A program made the position numbers and the translations under genes. 13,145 bases of DNA, from NCBI GenBank assembly GCA_014523625.1, contig JAATVP010000272.1, positions 1 through 13,145 on the forward strand, in the 5' to 3' direction. Below, in pieces: positions 1-7,122 of the stretch. Source of the DNA: Nitrososphaerales archaeon TH5896 (GTDB lineage Archaea > Thermoproteota > Nitrososphaeria > Nitrososphaerales > Nitrososphaeraceae). Under the pieces are notes generated by a model. That model saw only the letters and a program-made list of their open reading frames with translations. It made no database searches and was not told the origin of the DNA. Position 1 is the first letter of the stretch. Each line of letters opens with the position of its first letter.

Positions 1-46
1 TTTAATCAAAACATATCACATCAACATGGATGGAATATAAGGTTAT

Positions 47-71
47 CAAACCCCAACGCTTGGTAGGTTTG
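47..71. repeat. Imperfect inverted repeat (hairpin) upstream of the HTH-CBS gene
   Basis: CAAACC at 47-52 pairs with GGTTTG at 66-71, and CCAA at 53-56 pairs with TTGG at 60-63. This leaves a CGC loop and a two-base TA bulge, for about ten base pairs. It is followed by a short T-rich run and lies about 15 bp before the putative TATA element of the next gene. It could be an operator, for instance an autoregulatory site for the HTH-CBS protein, or the terminator of a gene to the left. The sequence alone does not decide between these. Confidence 0.5.
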
Positions 72-84
72 TTTATTGACATAG

Positions 85-92
85 ATTATAAG
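85..92 (+). promoter_or_regulatory. Putative TATA box for the HTH-CBS gene
   Basis: ATTATAAG is centred about 34 bp before the ATG at 123. With the usual archaeal TATA-to-start-site spacing of about 25-27 bp, transcription would begin some 8 nt before the start codon, giving a nearly leaderless mRNA. This fits the absence of a Shine-Dalgarno sequence there. Confidence 0.4.
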
Positions 93-122
93 AGAACGCC
101 ACAGAAGTAATGCAAACATTCA

Positions 123-677
123 ATGCTTCCAAACCTGCAGTATATAAAGCAGTTAAGAACAAGACTGGGTCTTACTCAAAGGAACCTGGCTACTCACACG
201 GGAATCAGTACGTCAATGATTAATCAGATAGAATCTGGACGTTGCAGACCCAGCTATGAGACAGCCAGGAAAATATTCGAGGTACTTAATTCGCTTGAGG
301 GACAGTCTTCAATTAAAGCCGGAGACATATGCAGTCGTTCATTGATGTTTGTTCAGAAAAATGATACTCTTCATGAGGCTATTGAATTAATGAGGAAGCA
401 TTCGATTAGCCAACTCCCTGTTTTTCATGACTCAAAATTGATAGGGGTCGTAAGCGAAGACCTTCTAGCCCGAATAATGATCGAAAAAGATCAGAAAGAC
501 ATCAAGCGCATGACAGTATCGACGATAATGGAGCCACCACCTCCGATAGTAGATATTTCAGTACCCGCAAAGGCACTCATACCTCTTGTAAGATTTTCAA
601 AATGCGTCTTGGTAAGTGAAAAAGGCGAACTTATGGGTGTTATTACCGTAACCGATACTCTCAAAACAGTCGAATAG
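123..677 (+). CDS. HTH-XRE transcriptional regulator with two CBS domains
   Basis: Probable ligand-responsive DNA-binding regulator of 184 aa. Residues about 7-58 form an XRE/Cro-type helix-turn-helix, with the motif LTQRNLATHTGIS, then SMINQIESGR as the recognition helix region. Residues about 67-118 and 132-182 form a CBS pair, with the typical SISQLPVF...LIGVVSEDLL and GELMGVITVTD stretches. This matches the archaeal family of predicted regulators with C-terminal CBS domains (COG3620-like). CBS pairs commonly bind adenosyl ligands such as AMP, ATP or AdoMet; which one applies here is not visible. ATG 123 is the only usual start before an in-frame stop at 108. The gene ends 4 nt from the stop of a convergent zinc-protein gene. 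Because SAHH, CysRS and MetRS genes lie nearby, a link to sulfur amino acids or AdoMet is conceivable, but that is inference. Confidence 0.9.
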   Translation: MLPNLQYIKQLRTRLGLTQRNLATHTGISTSMINQIESGRCRPSYETARKIFEVLNSLEGQSSIKAGDICSRSLMFVQKNDTLHEAIELMRKHSISQLPVFHDSKLIGVVSEDLLARIMIEKDQKDIKRMTVSTIMEPPPPIVDISVPAKALIPLVRFSKCVLVSEKGELMGVITVTDTLKTVE

Positions 678-681
678 TCGT

Positions 682-843
682 TTATTCCGTTTCAGAAACA
701 CGTTCCAGGCCGACGCAGCAGTCAGCAATTTTCAAGCAATCATCGCATAATGCAACCACCTTAGCAGGGTCCAGGTTCTTGGAACACAAAGCACATGACC
801 TCAAATTTCCTGCATCTTCCCGAGTCAAGCTTTGAGGGTCCAT
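682..843 (-). CDS. Small Cys-rich zinc-binding protein (53 aa), function unknown
   Basis: I do not recognise the family. The protein has two CxxC pairs, CALC and CDDC, 13 residues apart, then a CC, which is the pattern of a single zinc ribbon or treble-clef knuckle. The rest is charged with no membrane segment. The frame remains open to an ATG at 888, which would give 68 aa. I chose the ATG at 843 because an ATATATA element at 869-875 sits about 29 bp upstream of it, ideal for a leaderless archaeal mRNA, and because residues before it look unrelated to the zinc fold. The gene is convergent with the HTH-CBS gene, with 4 nt between the stops. It may be a nucleic-acid or protein adaptor. Confidence 0.65.
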   Translation of the reverse strand: MDPQSLTREDAGNLRSCALCSKNLDPAKVVALCDDCLKIADCCVGLERVSETE

Positions 844-868
844 TAAACAACTAAAGGCAACTCCATCC

Positions 869-875
869 ATATATA
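869..875 (-). promoter_or_regulatory. TATA box for the small zinc protein
   Basis: ATATATA is centred 29 bp before the ATG at 843. This is the spacing expected for a leaderless archaeal transcript. It lies inside the longer 68-codon reading frame, which argues for the shorter protein. Confidence 0.55.
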
Positions 876-996
876 GATTCACGAACATTGCAATCTTTCA
901 AAATAAACCACATGAACCGGTTTGGAACGCTAGCCCTACTAGTTAAATTCATATGTTTTGAAACATGCTAAGAAACAGCAAGGAAATATTCTAATA

Positions 997-1311
997 ATGA
1001 CACTCGTGAAAGTTGGAGAAGTAGGGGAAATTAAGGAGAATGGTGGTAGAGAAGTCAAGGTTGGAGATACTCGTATAGCTCTCTTTTATGCTAATGGAAA
1101 GTATTACGCGATAGAGGCTCTTTGCCGTCACCAAGATGGTTCACTTGCCCCCGGAAAGATAGAAGGGGAAGTAGTTGAATGTCCATTGCATTTTTGGCAC
1201 TACAACATCAAAACAGGTCAGTTACTGGATTATCTGGATGGTGTTCGATTGACCACGTACGAAGTTAGGGTCATTGAAGATCAAATCTACCTTGAAATAG
1301 CGAATGAATAG
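997..1311 (+). CDS. Rieske-type [2Fe-2S] ferredoxin
   Basis: Small soluble electron carrier of 104 aa with one Rieske domain. The cluster ligands are visible as C43-R-H45 and C62-P-L-H65 (C-x-H, 16 residues, C-x2-H), followed by the usual W/Y-N-xx-TG stretch. It has no signal peptide or membrane anchor, so it resembles the NirD/BphF type of cytosolic Rieske ferredoxin rather than a cytochrome bc subunit. A TTG at 958 would add 13 residues rich in Lys and Gln. I prefer ATG 997 because the family normally begins at a sequence like MTLVKVGEV and because an AAGGA lies about 13 nt upstream. cysS begins 21 nt downstream, so the two are probably co-transcribed. The redox partner is not indicated; no oxygenase gene is adjacent. 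Confidence 0.88.
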   Translation: MTLVKVGEVGEIKENGGREVKVGDTRIALFYANGKYYAIEALCRHQDGSLAPGKIEGEVVECPLHFWHYNIKTGQLLDYLDGVRLTTYEVRVIEDQIYLEIANE

Positions 1312-1332
1312 GCTCTAGCCAGCATCACGGAT

Positions 1333-2733
1333 ATGAAACTCTATAATACGCTTACAAGAAACATCGAACAAATTCCTCATCAGAATAGTGTCATTAAAAT
1401 TTATCTGTGCGGCGTTACCGTTTATGATAAATCCCACATAGGACATGCTAGGACCATACTCGTTATTGATTTGCTTAACAGACTTTTAAGAGACGCGGAC
1501 TATAAAGTGAAGTTTGTCCAGAATTTTACAGATGTTGATGACAAGATAATTAAGAGGGCAGAGGAAGAAGCGACCAGTGCTGAAGAAATTGCTCACAAAT
1601 ACATACATCAATATCAAAAAGACTTTGATAGGTTGAATATAATTCAGGCGGATAAATATCCGAAAGCCACTGAAAATATTGCTGAAATGACGAGAATGAT
1701 TGCGGAATTACTAGCAAATGGTCACGCCTACTTGACAACGAATGGAGTCTATTTCAGAGTGAGCTCCTTTCCTGAATACGGGAAACTTTCGAGGAAATCA
1801 CTCAATGACTTGGTAGCCGGAGCGAGGGTCGAAGTTGATTATACCAAAGAGCATCCATTGGACTTTGCGTTATGGAAATTTACCACTTCAAGACCATACT
1901 ATCCAAGTCCCTGGGGATCAGGTAGACCAGGTTGGCATATAGAATGTTCCGCAATGGTAGAAAAGTATCTTGGAAGTACCATAGAAATCCATTGTGGTGG
2001 AAACGATCTCATATTCCCTCATCACGAAAATGAGATTGCTCAATCTGAGTCCTATTCAAATCAGCGTTTTGCAAAACTCTGGCTTCACTGTGGAATGGTA
2101 ACATTTAACAATGAAAAAATGTCCAAATCCTTAGGGAATATTGTCACTGTTGAGAACACACTAGCCAAATGGGGAGGAAATATAATCAGACTATTTTGCT
2201 ACTCAGTTCATTACTCAAAACCTCTTGATTGCAGGGAAGAGGTTTTGGTTGAAATAAGGCGCAATTGGAATACAATCGAAAATTGCGGGTGGGAGTTGAG
2301 GTTGGCAGCCGGAACTAACAATCCTGACATGCTTGAAACGATGATTGATCTTTCGAGGAAAACTTTTGAGAAATTCAAAAATGCGCTAGAGAATGACTTA
2401 AACTCATCTTTGGCTCTTAAGATTTTCCTGCAATTTGTAACTCATGTTAACAAGCTTGCACTTTCCAATGGGTTAAGTAAAGAACATGCATCAATAGTTG
2501 GCAAGGCATACTACAAAATTATGGATTTACTTGGTCTGAAATTAGTCGATATTTCAGACGATGAAGCTAAGGAAGTAGGTGCCATGATTGCTAGAAGAGA
2601 CCACCTCAGAGCGGAACAAAAGTACAAAGAGTCAGACGTAATAAGGACTACACTTCTGAAAAAATACTCAGTGGAATTGGCGGATCGTGCCGGAGGATCA
2701 TTTTGGAAGAAGATTGAAAAATGTAATTCTTAG
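1333..2733 (+). CDS. cysS: Cysteine--tRNA ligase
   Basis: Class I aminoacyl-tRNA synthetase that charges tRNA-Cys, full length at 466 aa against about 461 in E. coli. The HIGH motif is SHIGH at residues 34-38 and KMSKS is at 262-266. The catalytic zinc ligands appear conserved as C26, C205 (IECS), H230 and E234 (FPHHENE). The C-terminal helical and anticodon-binding region ends with the family-like sequence [13 protein letters not shown] 1333 gives the usual MKLYNTLTR opening. No clear Shine-Dalgarno sequence precedes it. It follows the Rieske gene by 21 nt. No anomaly was seen in the catalytic motifs. Confidence 0.97.
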   Translation: MKLYNTLTRNIEQIPHQNSVIKIYLCGVTVYDKSHIGHARTILVIDLLNRLLRDADYKVKFVQNFTDVDDKIIKRAEEEATSAEEIAHKYIHQYQKDFDRLNIIQADKYPKATENIAEMTRMIAELLANGHAYLTTNGVYFRVSSFPEYGKLSRKSLNDLVAGARVEVDYTKEHPLDFALWKFTTSRPYYPSPWGSGRPGWHIECSAMVEKYLGSTIEIHCGGNDLIFPHHENEIAQSESYSNQRFAKLWLHCGMVTFNNEKMSKSLGNIVTVENTLAKWGGNIIRLFCYSVHYSKPLDCREEVLVEIRRNWNTIENCGWELRLAAGTNNPDMLETMIDLSRKTFEKFKNALENDLNSSLALKIFLQFVTHVNKLALSNGLSKEHASIVGKAYYKIMDLLGLKLVDISDDEAKEVGAMIARRDHLRAEQKYKESDVIRTTLLKKYSVELADRAGGSFWKKIEKCNS

Positions 2734-2738
2734 GTGTA

Positions 2739-2867
2739 ATGCATTATAGATTCAAGGCAAAATTATGTGACATCGAATTTTTGAAGAGAATCTTGAATAA
2801 GTTTGGTTGGTGCCTGAATGATAGAGTGGGAATGGAACATTTATTTCTAATACATTTTCTATGCTAG
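2739..2867 (+). CDS. Possible 42-aa small ORF or gene remnant after cysS
   Basis: A 42-codon frame starts with ATG 5 nt after the cysS stop and fills most of the gap before the next gene. The translation opens MHYRFKAKLCDIEFLKRILN, which looks protein-like. That opening loosely resembles the first strand and helix of CYTH-domain proteins (a KAK-type strand followed by a D..L...L...G helix), but it stops long before a CYTH domain would be complete. It may be a degraded gene, a real micro-protein, or chance in an intergenic region. The resemblance is a visual impression only. Confidence 0.22.
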   Translation: MHYRFKAKLCDIEFLKRILNKFGWCLNDRVGMEHLFLIHFLC

Positions 2868-2880
2868 TTTACGAAATACC

Positions 2881-3360
2881 GTGTCGAAAAAGGGAGTCAA
2901 AACCTTTATTGTAATTGGAATAATATTGACATTGGCATCTGCAGGGATCTATCTTGCCTATCTTTCAAGTACACAAATAACTGCAGATAAACAGTTCCTG
3001 GAGAATTACTATTCATTAGTCGATTCTACAACTGCTGTAACTGAAAATTATCACAAGGAAATTGAGAAGTGGGAAAAGGATCAGTACGATGATCCAGAGC
3101 TTGTCCGTATTACCAATTCCTTTCTATCAGAGTATGATCATTTGGTAGACAGGGCTTCCTCCATTAGGCCACCCCAGAAATACCAGGAAGCACTCGATCT
3201 TTACTTAAAGAGCTTGACTTCTGAGCGATCAAGCTATGTAGTGTTTCGTGACTTTGTAGAAACAGGTGACCCAATTCTAAACGAAACATCGATAGATTTA
3301 CTATCAAACGCCACCAAATACGAACTACAATCCTTTAATTTAATAAATTCTCTAAGATAA
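2881..3360 (+). CDS. Membrane-anchored protein of unknown function
   Basis: I do not recognise this 159-aa protein. It begins with lysines (K3, K4, K7) and one hydrophobic segment at residues about 8-28, so it is predicted to be a single-pass protein with the N-terminus inside and about 130 residues outside the cell. Alternatively it is a secreted protein with an uncleaved signal. The outer part is predicted to be largely helical and charged, has no cysteines, and carries two N-x-T sites (NET, NAT) near the C-terminus. The start is GTG 2881, and an AT-rich stretch around 2845-2855 lies at TATA distance for a leaderless start. The stop TAA merges with the putative TATA element of the next gene. 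It is probably a lineage-restricted envelope protein. Confidence 0.75.
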   Translation: MSKKGVKTFIVIGIILTLASAGIYLAYLSSTQITADKQFLENYYSLVDSTTAVTENYHKEIEKWEKDQYDDPELVRITNSFLSEYDHLVDRASSIRPPQKYQEALDLYLKSLTSERSSYVVFRDFVETGDPILNETSIDLLSNATKYELQSFNLINSLR

Positions 3361-3368
3361 TTTATTAA
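3360..3368 (+). promoter_or_regulatory. Putative TATA box for the SAHH gene
   Basis: ATTTATTAA is centred 31 bp before the TTG start at 3395 and overlaps the last base of the preceding stop codon. The spacing supports a nearly leaderless transcript beginning at a TTG codon. Confidence 0.4.
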
Positions 3369-3394
3369 GCAATCTATCTCCCAGTCACTATAAA

Positions 3395-4603
3395 TTGACT
3401 TCTAGATCAAGTTTAGTATTGGAGGGTCGAAAATCCCACGAATGGGCAAAGACAAGGATGAGAATTATCGATCGCATAATTAAAGACCTTTCTACACCAA
3501 AGGCGTTACCTTTGGAAGGAATAAGACTAGGAATATGCCTCCACATCACAAAGGAGACATCTGTGCTGGTCATGGCCCTAAAAGCAATGGGCGCGGAAAT
3601 CGCATTGTGTTCAGCAAATCCGTTGTCAATACAGAATGACATTGCTTGCTTTCTAAAAGATCAAAAGATACGGATCTTTGCAACTAGAGGCGAATCCTAT
3701 AAACAGTATCACGACAACATGTTAAAGGTGATAAGGTTTAAACCTGAAATTGTTACTGATGATGGGGCCGAACTCCACCTAATGCTGCACCGCTATTGGT
3801 CGAATAATATTGTCGCAGGAACGGAGGAGACCACTAGCGGTGTGACAAGACTAAAAGAATTGGAACTAGGGAGGAAACTTAAGTACCCAATAATAGCCAT
3901 AAACAATGCTCGAACCAAATTTTTGTTTGACAACCGTTATGGTACAGGGCAGAGCACTGTCGATGGACTAATGCGTACTACATCTGTTTTCCTTCCTGGC
4001 AAACACGCTATTGTGTGCGGGTATGGATGGGTAGGGAAAGGAGTTGCATCCAGGTTACGTGGAATGGGAGCAATAGTTACGGTGACTGAAATCGATCCGA
4101 TTAGAGCTCTAGAGGCGCATATGGAAGGTTACGAAGTATCTCACTTGGCATCTGCATGCCTGTACGGGGACATATTCATTACATGTACAGGAAGCTACAG
4201 AATAATTAGAAAGGAACATATTGATAGAATGAAGGATGGAGTATTCCTTTGTAACGCAGGACATTTTGATTATGAAATTGACATTGATTACATAAGATCG
4301 CAAGATCGGAAACCAAAGGAAATTAGACCTAATATTCAGCAGTACATTGTTAAAGGCAAGTGTGTCTACTTGCTTGCCTCAGGTCGTGTGATCAATTTAG
4401 TAGGTGCTGAAGGACACCCGCCAGAAGTCATGGCATTATCATTTGCGAATCAGATGCTCTCCATAGTTTATTTGGCAAAAAAAATGGGCTCACTTGAGAC
4501 TAAAGTGTATGACGTTCCAGAACACATTGATCGTAGGATCTCAGAGTACGCATTGAACTCTTTTGGCATCGGTGTTGATCAATCCAATGGTAAATCTTTT
4601 TAA
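3395..4603 (+). CDS. ahcY: Adenosylhomocysteinase (S-adenosylhomocysteine hydrolase)
   Basis: NAD-dependent cytosolic enzyme that hydrolyses S-adenosylhomocysteine to adenosine and homocysteine, relieving product inhibition of methyltransferases. The 402-aa protein shows the family motifs in order: LHITKET (H50), TDDGAEL (121-127), GTEETTSG (142-149), TKFLFDN (K175, D179, N180) and the NAD site GYGWVGKG (209-216). It is the short archaeal/Thermotoga-like form and lacks the C-terminal Lys-Tyr tail that contacts NAD in the eukaryotic enzyme. The usual N-D-A/S before the catalytic Lys reads N-N-A (N171). The start is TTG 3395; a later TTG at 3419 would cut into the conserved SHEWA helix. Some short archaeal homologues act on S-inosylhomocysteine, so the substrate is inferred rather than proven. 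Confidence 0.94.
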   Translation: MTSRSSLVLEGRKSHEWAKTRMRIIDRIIKDLSTPKALPLEGIRLGICLHITKETSVLVMALKAMGAEIALCSANPLSIQNDIACFLKDQKIRIFATRGESYKQYHDNMLKVIRFKPEIVTDDGAELHLMLHRYWSNNIVAGTEETTSGVTRLKELELGRKLKYPIIAINNARTKFLFDNRYGTGQSTVDGLMRTTSVFLPGKHAIVCGYGWVGKGVASRLRGMGAIVTVTEIDPIRALEAHMEGYEVSHLASACLYGDIFITCTGSYRIIRKEHIDRMKDGVFLCNAGHFDYEIDIDYIRSQDRKPKEIRPNIQQYIVKGKCVYLLASGRVINLVGAEGHPPEVMALSFANQMLSIVYLAKKMGSLETKVYDVPEHIDRRISEYALNSFGIGVDQSNGKSF

Positions 4604-4633
4604 GTCAAACTAGATGTCGTTTGTCAAGGATAA

Positions 4634-4641
4634 GTTTAAAA
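4634..4641 (+). promoter_or_regulatory. Putative TATA box for metG
   Basis: GTTTAAAA lies about 47 bp before the ATG of metG. This predicts a start site near 4664 and a leader of about 20 nt. The leader shows no convincing Shine-Dalgarno sequence. Confidence 0.35.
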
Positions 4642-4684
4642 TCCAGACCCAAATCACGTTTGAATACTGGTTACAAAACAGCTC

Positions 4685-6331
4685 ATGAAAAACTTGATCA
4701 TTACGAGTGCATTACCATATGCGAATGGAGAAATACATCTAGGTCATATAGCGTCGACTTATTTACCGGCCGACATATTTACCCGATATTGGAGACACAT
4801 GGAGACGAATGTGTATCATCTCTGTGCGACCGATGACTTTGGTACACCAATTCTAATAAATGCCGAGAAAGAATCGGTTACACCACAACAATATGTAAAG
4901 TCCTGGAGAGATAGCGATCTGAAAGACTTTAGATCTTTGAATATCTCCTTTGATTACTTTTCCCAGACCAGCTCAGAAGAAAACATTCAGCTAACGCAAG
5001 AGGTTTTCAACAAACTTTGCAAGAATGGACATATTTACGAGAAGGATATTGTTCAATTTTTTTGTGACTTTGACAAAAAGTTTCTGCCTGATAGATACGT
5101 GGTGGGAAAATGTCCCTTTTGCCTCTCCGAAAATCAATATTCTGATCTGTGTGAAAATTGTGGTAGAGTTCCAGATAAGATTTTGGAACCCAGATGTAGA
5201 ATCTGTGGCAATGTTCCAGTTAAAAAGACAAGCGCTCACTATTTTTTTAGACTTTCAACATTTGCAGAGAAACTAAGGGATTGGTTAACTACCAACCTTA
5301 ATCTTCAATCTGACGTCACAAGTTATGTTTTGAAATGGATCGATGAAGGGTTAGATGACTGGGACATAACTAGAGACTTGTCTTGGGGAGTGCCGATCCC
5401 AAGGAAGGAGGCCAAAGGTCAAGTTTTCTACGGATGGTTTGATAACCACATCTGCTATATCTCTAGTTTCCTCTCATTTCTAAAGGAATCGGGAAATAGC
5501 GACGGGAAGGAATTATGGAATAATTCTGAGATTTTTCACTTCATTGGCAAGGACATTGTGTACCATCATTATCTTTTCCTACCAGCTATACGTATGGGAA
5601 TTGGGTATGAATACAAACTTCCTGACTATATTCCCACAAGAGGTCATCTAATGCTTAGCAACCGAAAAATATCAAAGAGTAGAGGTTGGTATATAGGTCT
5701 GAGGGATTTCTTGCAATTATTTCCTTCTGACTATGTGAGGTTTTATCTTGCCCGGGTAACTCCTTATTCTCAAACAGATATAAACTTCGATTGGGATGTA
5801 TTCATTGAACGGATCAATAATGAACTCATCGCGAACGTCGGGAACTTTATCCATCGAACCCTATCCTTTATCAATTCGACTTTTGATGGTTTTGTTCCAA
5901 ATCCATCTGTCTACGATGACGATGATCTCTCAGTTGAAGATAGAATCTCGACTACCCCTGAGCTCGTTGGTACTGCAATATCAAACAACGAGATCGAAAA
6001 AGCGATGAAAGAGATACTCGATTTCAGCTCAAATCTAAACAGGTATTTTCAGAAAAAGAAACCTTGGAAGGAAAGAGAAACGGCTCAAAACACGCTCTAC
6101 ATTTCTGCAAGCGCCGTTAGAACACTTGCTATCTTACTGGACCCATTTATTCCAGTTTCTGCAGAAAGGATCTGGAATCAGCTTGGTCTTACTGGTAGCG
6201 TGCACGACCAGAATTGGAGCCGCGCGTCACAAATGGAAATGAAGGCAAATCACAAGATCGGAGAAGTGCAACCGTTGTTTCAAAAGATTGAAAAGAGTAA
6301 ACTAAATCTCGACAAATGGAAGGTGGATTAG
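4685..6331 (+). CDS. metG: Methionine--tRNA ligase, archaeal type
   Basis: Class I synthetase that charges tRNA-Met, 548 aa, without the C-terminal EMAP/dimerisation extension of longer forms. The active-site opening is SALPYANG (8-15), the HIGH motif is HLGH (18-21), and the KMSKS equivalent is KISKS (328-332), followed by RGWYIGL as in archaeal enzymes. Zinc knuckles are CPFC/CENC (143-159) and CRIC (171-174). A helical anticodon-binding domain follows, ending near 520. The oddity is the methionine-pocket segment normally written W-x-D-A-P-x-x-Y, which reads W251-F-D-N-H-I-C-Y258. It therefore has Asn and His in place of Ala and Pro (E. coli A256/P257), while Trp, Tyr and the later His (H295, in YHH) are kept. 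The gene overlaps nadM by 16 nt. Confidence 0.95.
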   Translation: MKNLIITSALPYANGEIHLGHIASTYLPADIFTRYWRHMETNVYHLCATDDFGTPILINAEKESVTPQQYVKSWRDSDLKDFRSLNISFDYFSQTSSEENIQLTQEVFNKLCKNGHIYEKDIVQFFCDFDKKFLPDRYVVGKCPFCLSENQYSDLCENCGRVPDKILEPRCRICGNVPVKKTSAHYFFRLSTFAEKLRDWLTTNLNLQSDVTSYVLKWIDEGLDDWDITRDLSWGVPIPRKEAKGQVFYGWFDNHICYISSFLSFLKESGNSDGKELWNNSEIFHFIGKDIVYHHYLFLPAIRMGIGYEYKLPDYIPTRGHLMLSNRKISKSRGWYIGLRDFLQLFPSDYVRFYLARVTPYSQTDINFDWDVFIERINNELIANVGNFIHRTLSFINSTFDGFVPNPSVYDDDDLSVEDRISTTPELVGTAISNNEIEKAMKEILDFSSNLNRYFQKKKPWKERETAQNTLYISASAVRTLAILLDPFIPVSAERIWNQLGLTGSVHDQNWSRASQMEMKANHKIGEVQPLFQKIEKSKLNLDKWKVD

Positions 6332-6906
6332 AGTTCGTCGATAGCACAAATCGCGGGTTAATGATAGGAAGATATCAACCGTTCCACTTAGGTCATCTAA
6401 GCCTTGCTGAACAAATACTTTCCGAATGTGAAGAATTGGTTGTTGCGCTCGGAAGTCCGGAAGCTAGTTTTACTTTTAATGACCCCTTTACCGCAGGAGA
6501 AAGAATTACTATGGTGCACGAGAGCTTGAAAAAACGTGGGCTGCAGATGTCTAGTTGCTACGTAATTCCTGTACCGAACAGTGATAACAACTACACATGG
6601 TTTGAGAGCATTAGGTCCATGATTCCGAAAGTCAAGACTGTGTATTCAGGCAATCAGTTTGTTCAACTCCTCTTGCCGGAAACTGTGAACGTCAAATCTC
6701 CTTCTTTTGTAAAGTACAAGATTTTCAATGGAACTCGAATCAGAAATCTAATAGTTCGAAACGGCAATTGGCAAGACCTCGTTCCAATTCCGGTAGCATT
6801 GTTTATAAAGGAAATTGACGGTGTTTCACGCCTAAAAAGATTGAAAAAGACTCAAGGAGAACAACAACGTGTATTGGCTACTTCTGGTTTAAAGAAAAGA
6901 AATTAA
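6316..6906 (+). CDS. nadM: Nicotinamide-nucleotide adenylyltransferase, archaeal type
   Basis: Transfers AMP from ATP to NMN (or nicotinate mononucleotide) in NAD synthesis. The nucleotidyltransferase Rossmann fold begins with GRYQPFHLGH (18-27), holding the catalytic HxGH. It continues with NDPFTAGERI (55-64), SGNQ (111-114) and FNGTRIR (137-143), the equivalent of the ISGTxIR ATP-binding motif. The 196 aa exceed the usual 170-185 because of a basic tail (SRLKRLKK...SGLKKRN). ATG 6316 lies inside metG, so the two genes overlap by 16 nt. The next in-frame ATG at 6361 would remove the first beta strand and is unlikely to be the start. The overlap suggests one transcript and translational coupling with metG. 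Confidence 0.93.
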   Translation: MEGGLEFVDSTNRGLMIGRYQPFHLGHLSLAEQILSECEELVVALGSPEASFTFNDPFTAGERITMVHESLKKRGLQMSSCYVIPVPNSDNNYTWFESIRSMIPKVKTVYSGNQFVQLLLPETVNVKSPSFVKYKIFNGTRIRNLIVRNGNWQDLVPIPVALFIKEIDGVSRLKRLKKTQGEQQRVLATSGLKKRN

Positions 6907-6943
6907 GTGGAAGTTGTCAACCAGTCCAATGCTACAATGACCT

Positions 6944-7072
6944 ATGAAAGGCGCAAGACAATGCCCAATCTGTGTCAAGTGCGGATCAAAAAAGTTCAAA
7001 GTTCTCGGTAGGCAAGAAGGGTCAATTATTCTAGAATGTAGATTCTGCGCTTTTATCATCATACTAAGATAG
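6944..7072 (+). CDS. 42-aa zinc-ribbon protein, function unknown
   Basis: This short gene lies 37 nt after nadM. The 42 residues contain CPICVKC (residues 7-13) and CRFC (32-35), separated by 18 residues rich in Lys and beta-branched positions. This is a classic zinc ribbon of the type CPxC...CxxC, with an extra Cys that could be the true second ligand (CVKC). It ends in a hydrophobic FIIILR tail. The start ATG 6944 is forced, because the in-frame ATG 15 nt upstream runs straight into TGA. It resembles the single zinc-ribbon mini-proteins common in archaea, such as those associated with ribosomes or transcription, but no specific family is claimed. It is probably the third cistron after metG and nadM, or has its own TTTAAAG promoter near 6888. 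Confidence 0.6.
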   Translation: MKGARQCPICVKCGSKKFKVLGRQEGSIILECRFCAFIIILR

Positions 7073-7090
7073 TATTTTCCAGATTTTCTC
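7073..7090 (+). terminator. T-rich archaeal-type terminator after the zinc-ribbon gene
   Basis: Two T-rich runs, TATTTTCC and ATTTTCTCT, directly follow the TAG of the zinc-ribbon gene, before the convergent epimerase gene. Archaeal RNA polymerase terminates on such tracts without needing a hairpin. Confidence 0.35.
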
Positions 7091-7122
7091 TAACATGAAT
7101 GATGGGAGCTTTAGAGTAATTT

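Noticed and set aside
1..66. Tail of a gene entering from the left edge, or a 26-codon minus-strand frame at 2-82
   Set aside because: Plus-strand frames are open for only 12-21 codons and the minus-strand frame is tiny with no motif. All are compatible with chance in AT-rich DNA.
4621..6008. Plus- and minus-strand frames of 70-83 codons inside metG
   Set aside because: metG is intact with all motifs, so these frames are by-products of its codon use. None shows a motif or a promoter of its own.
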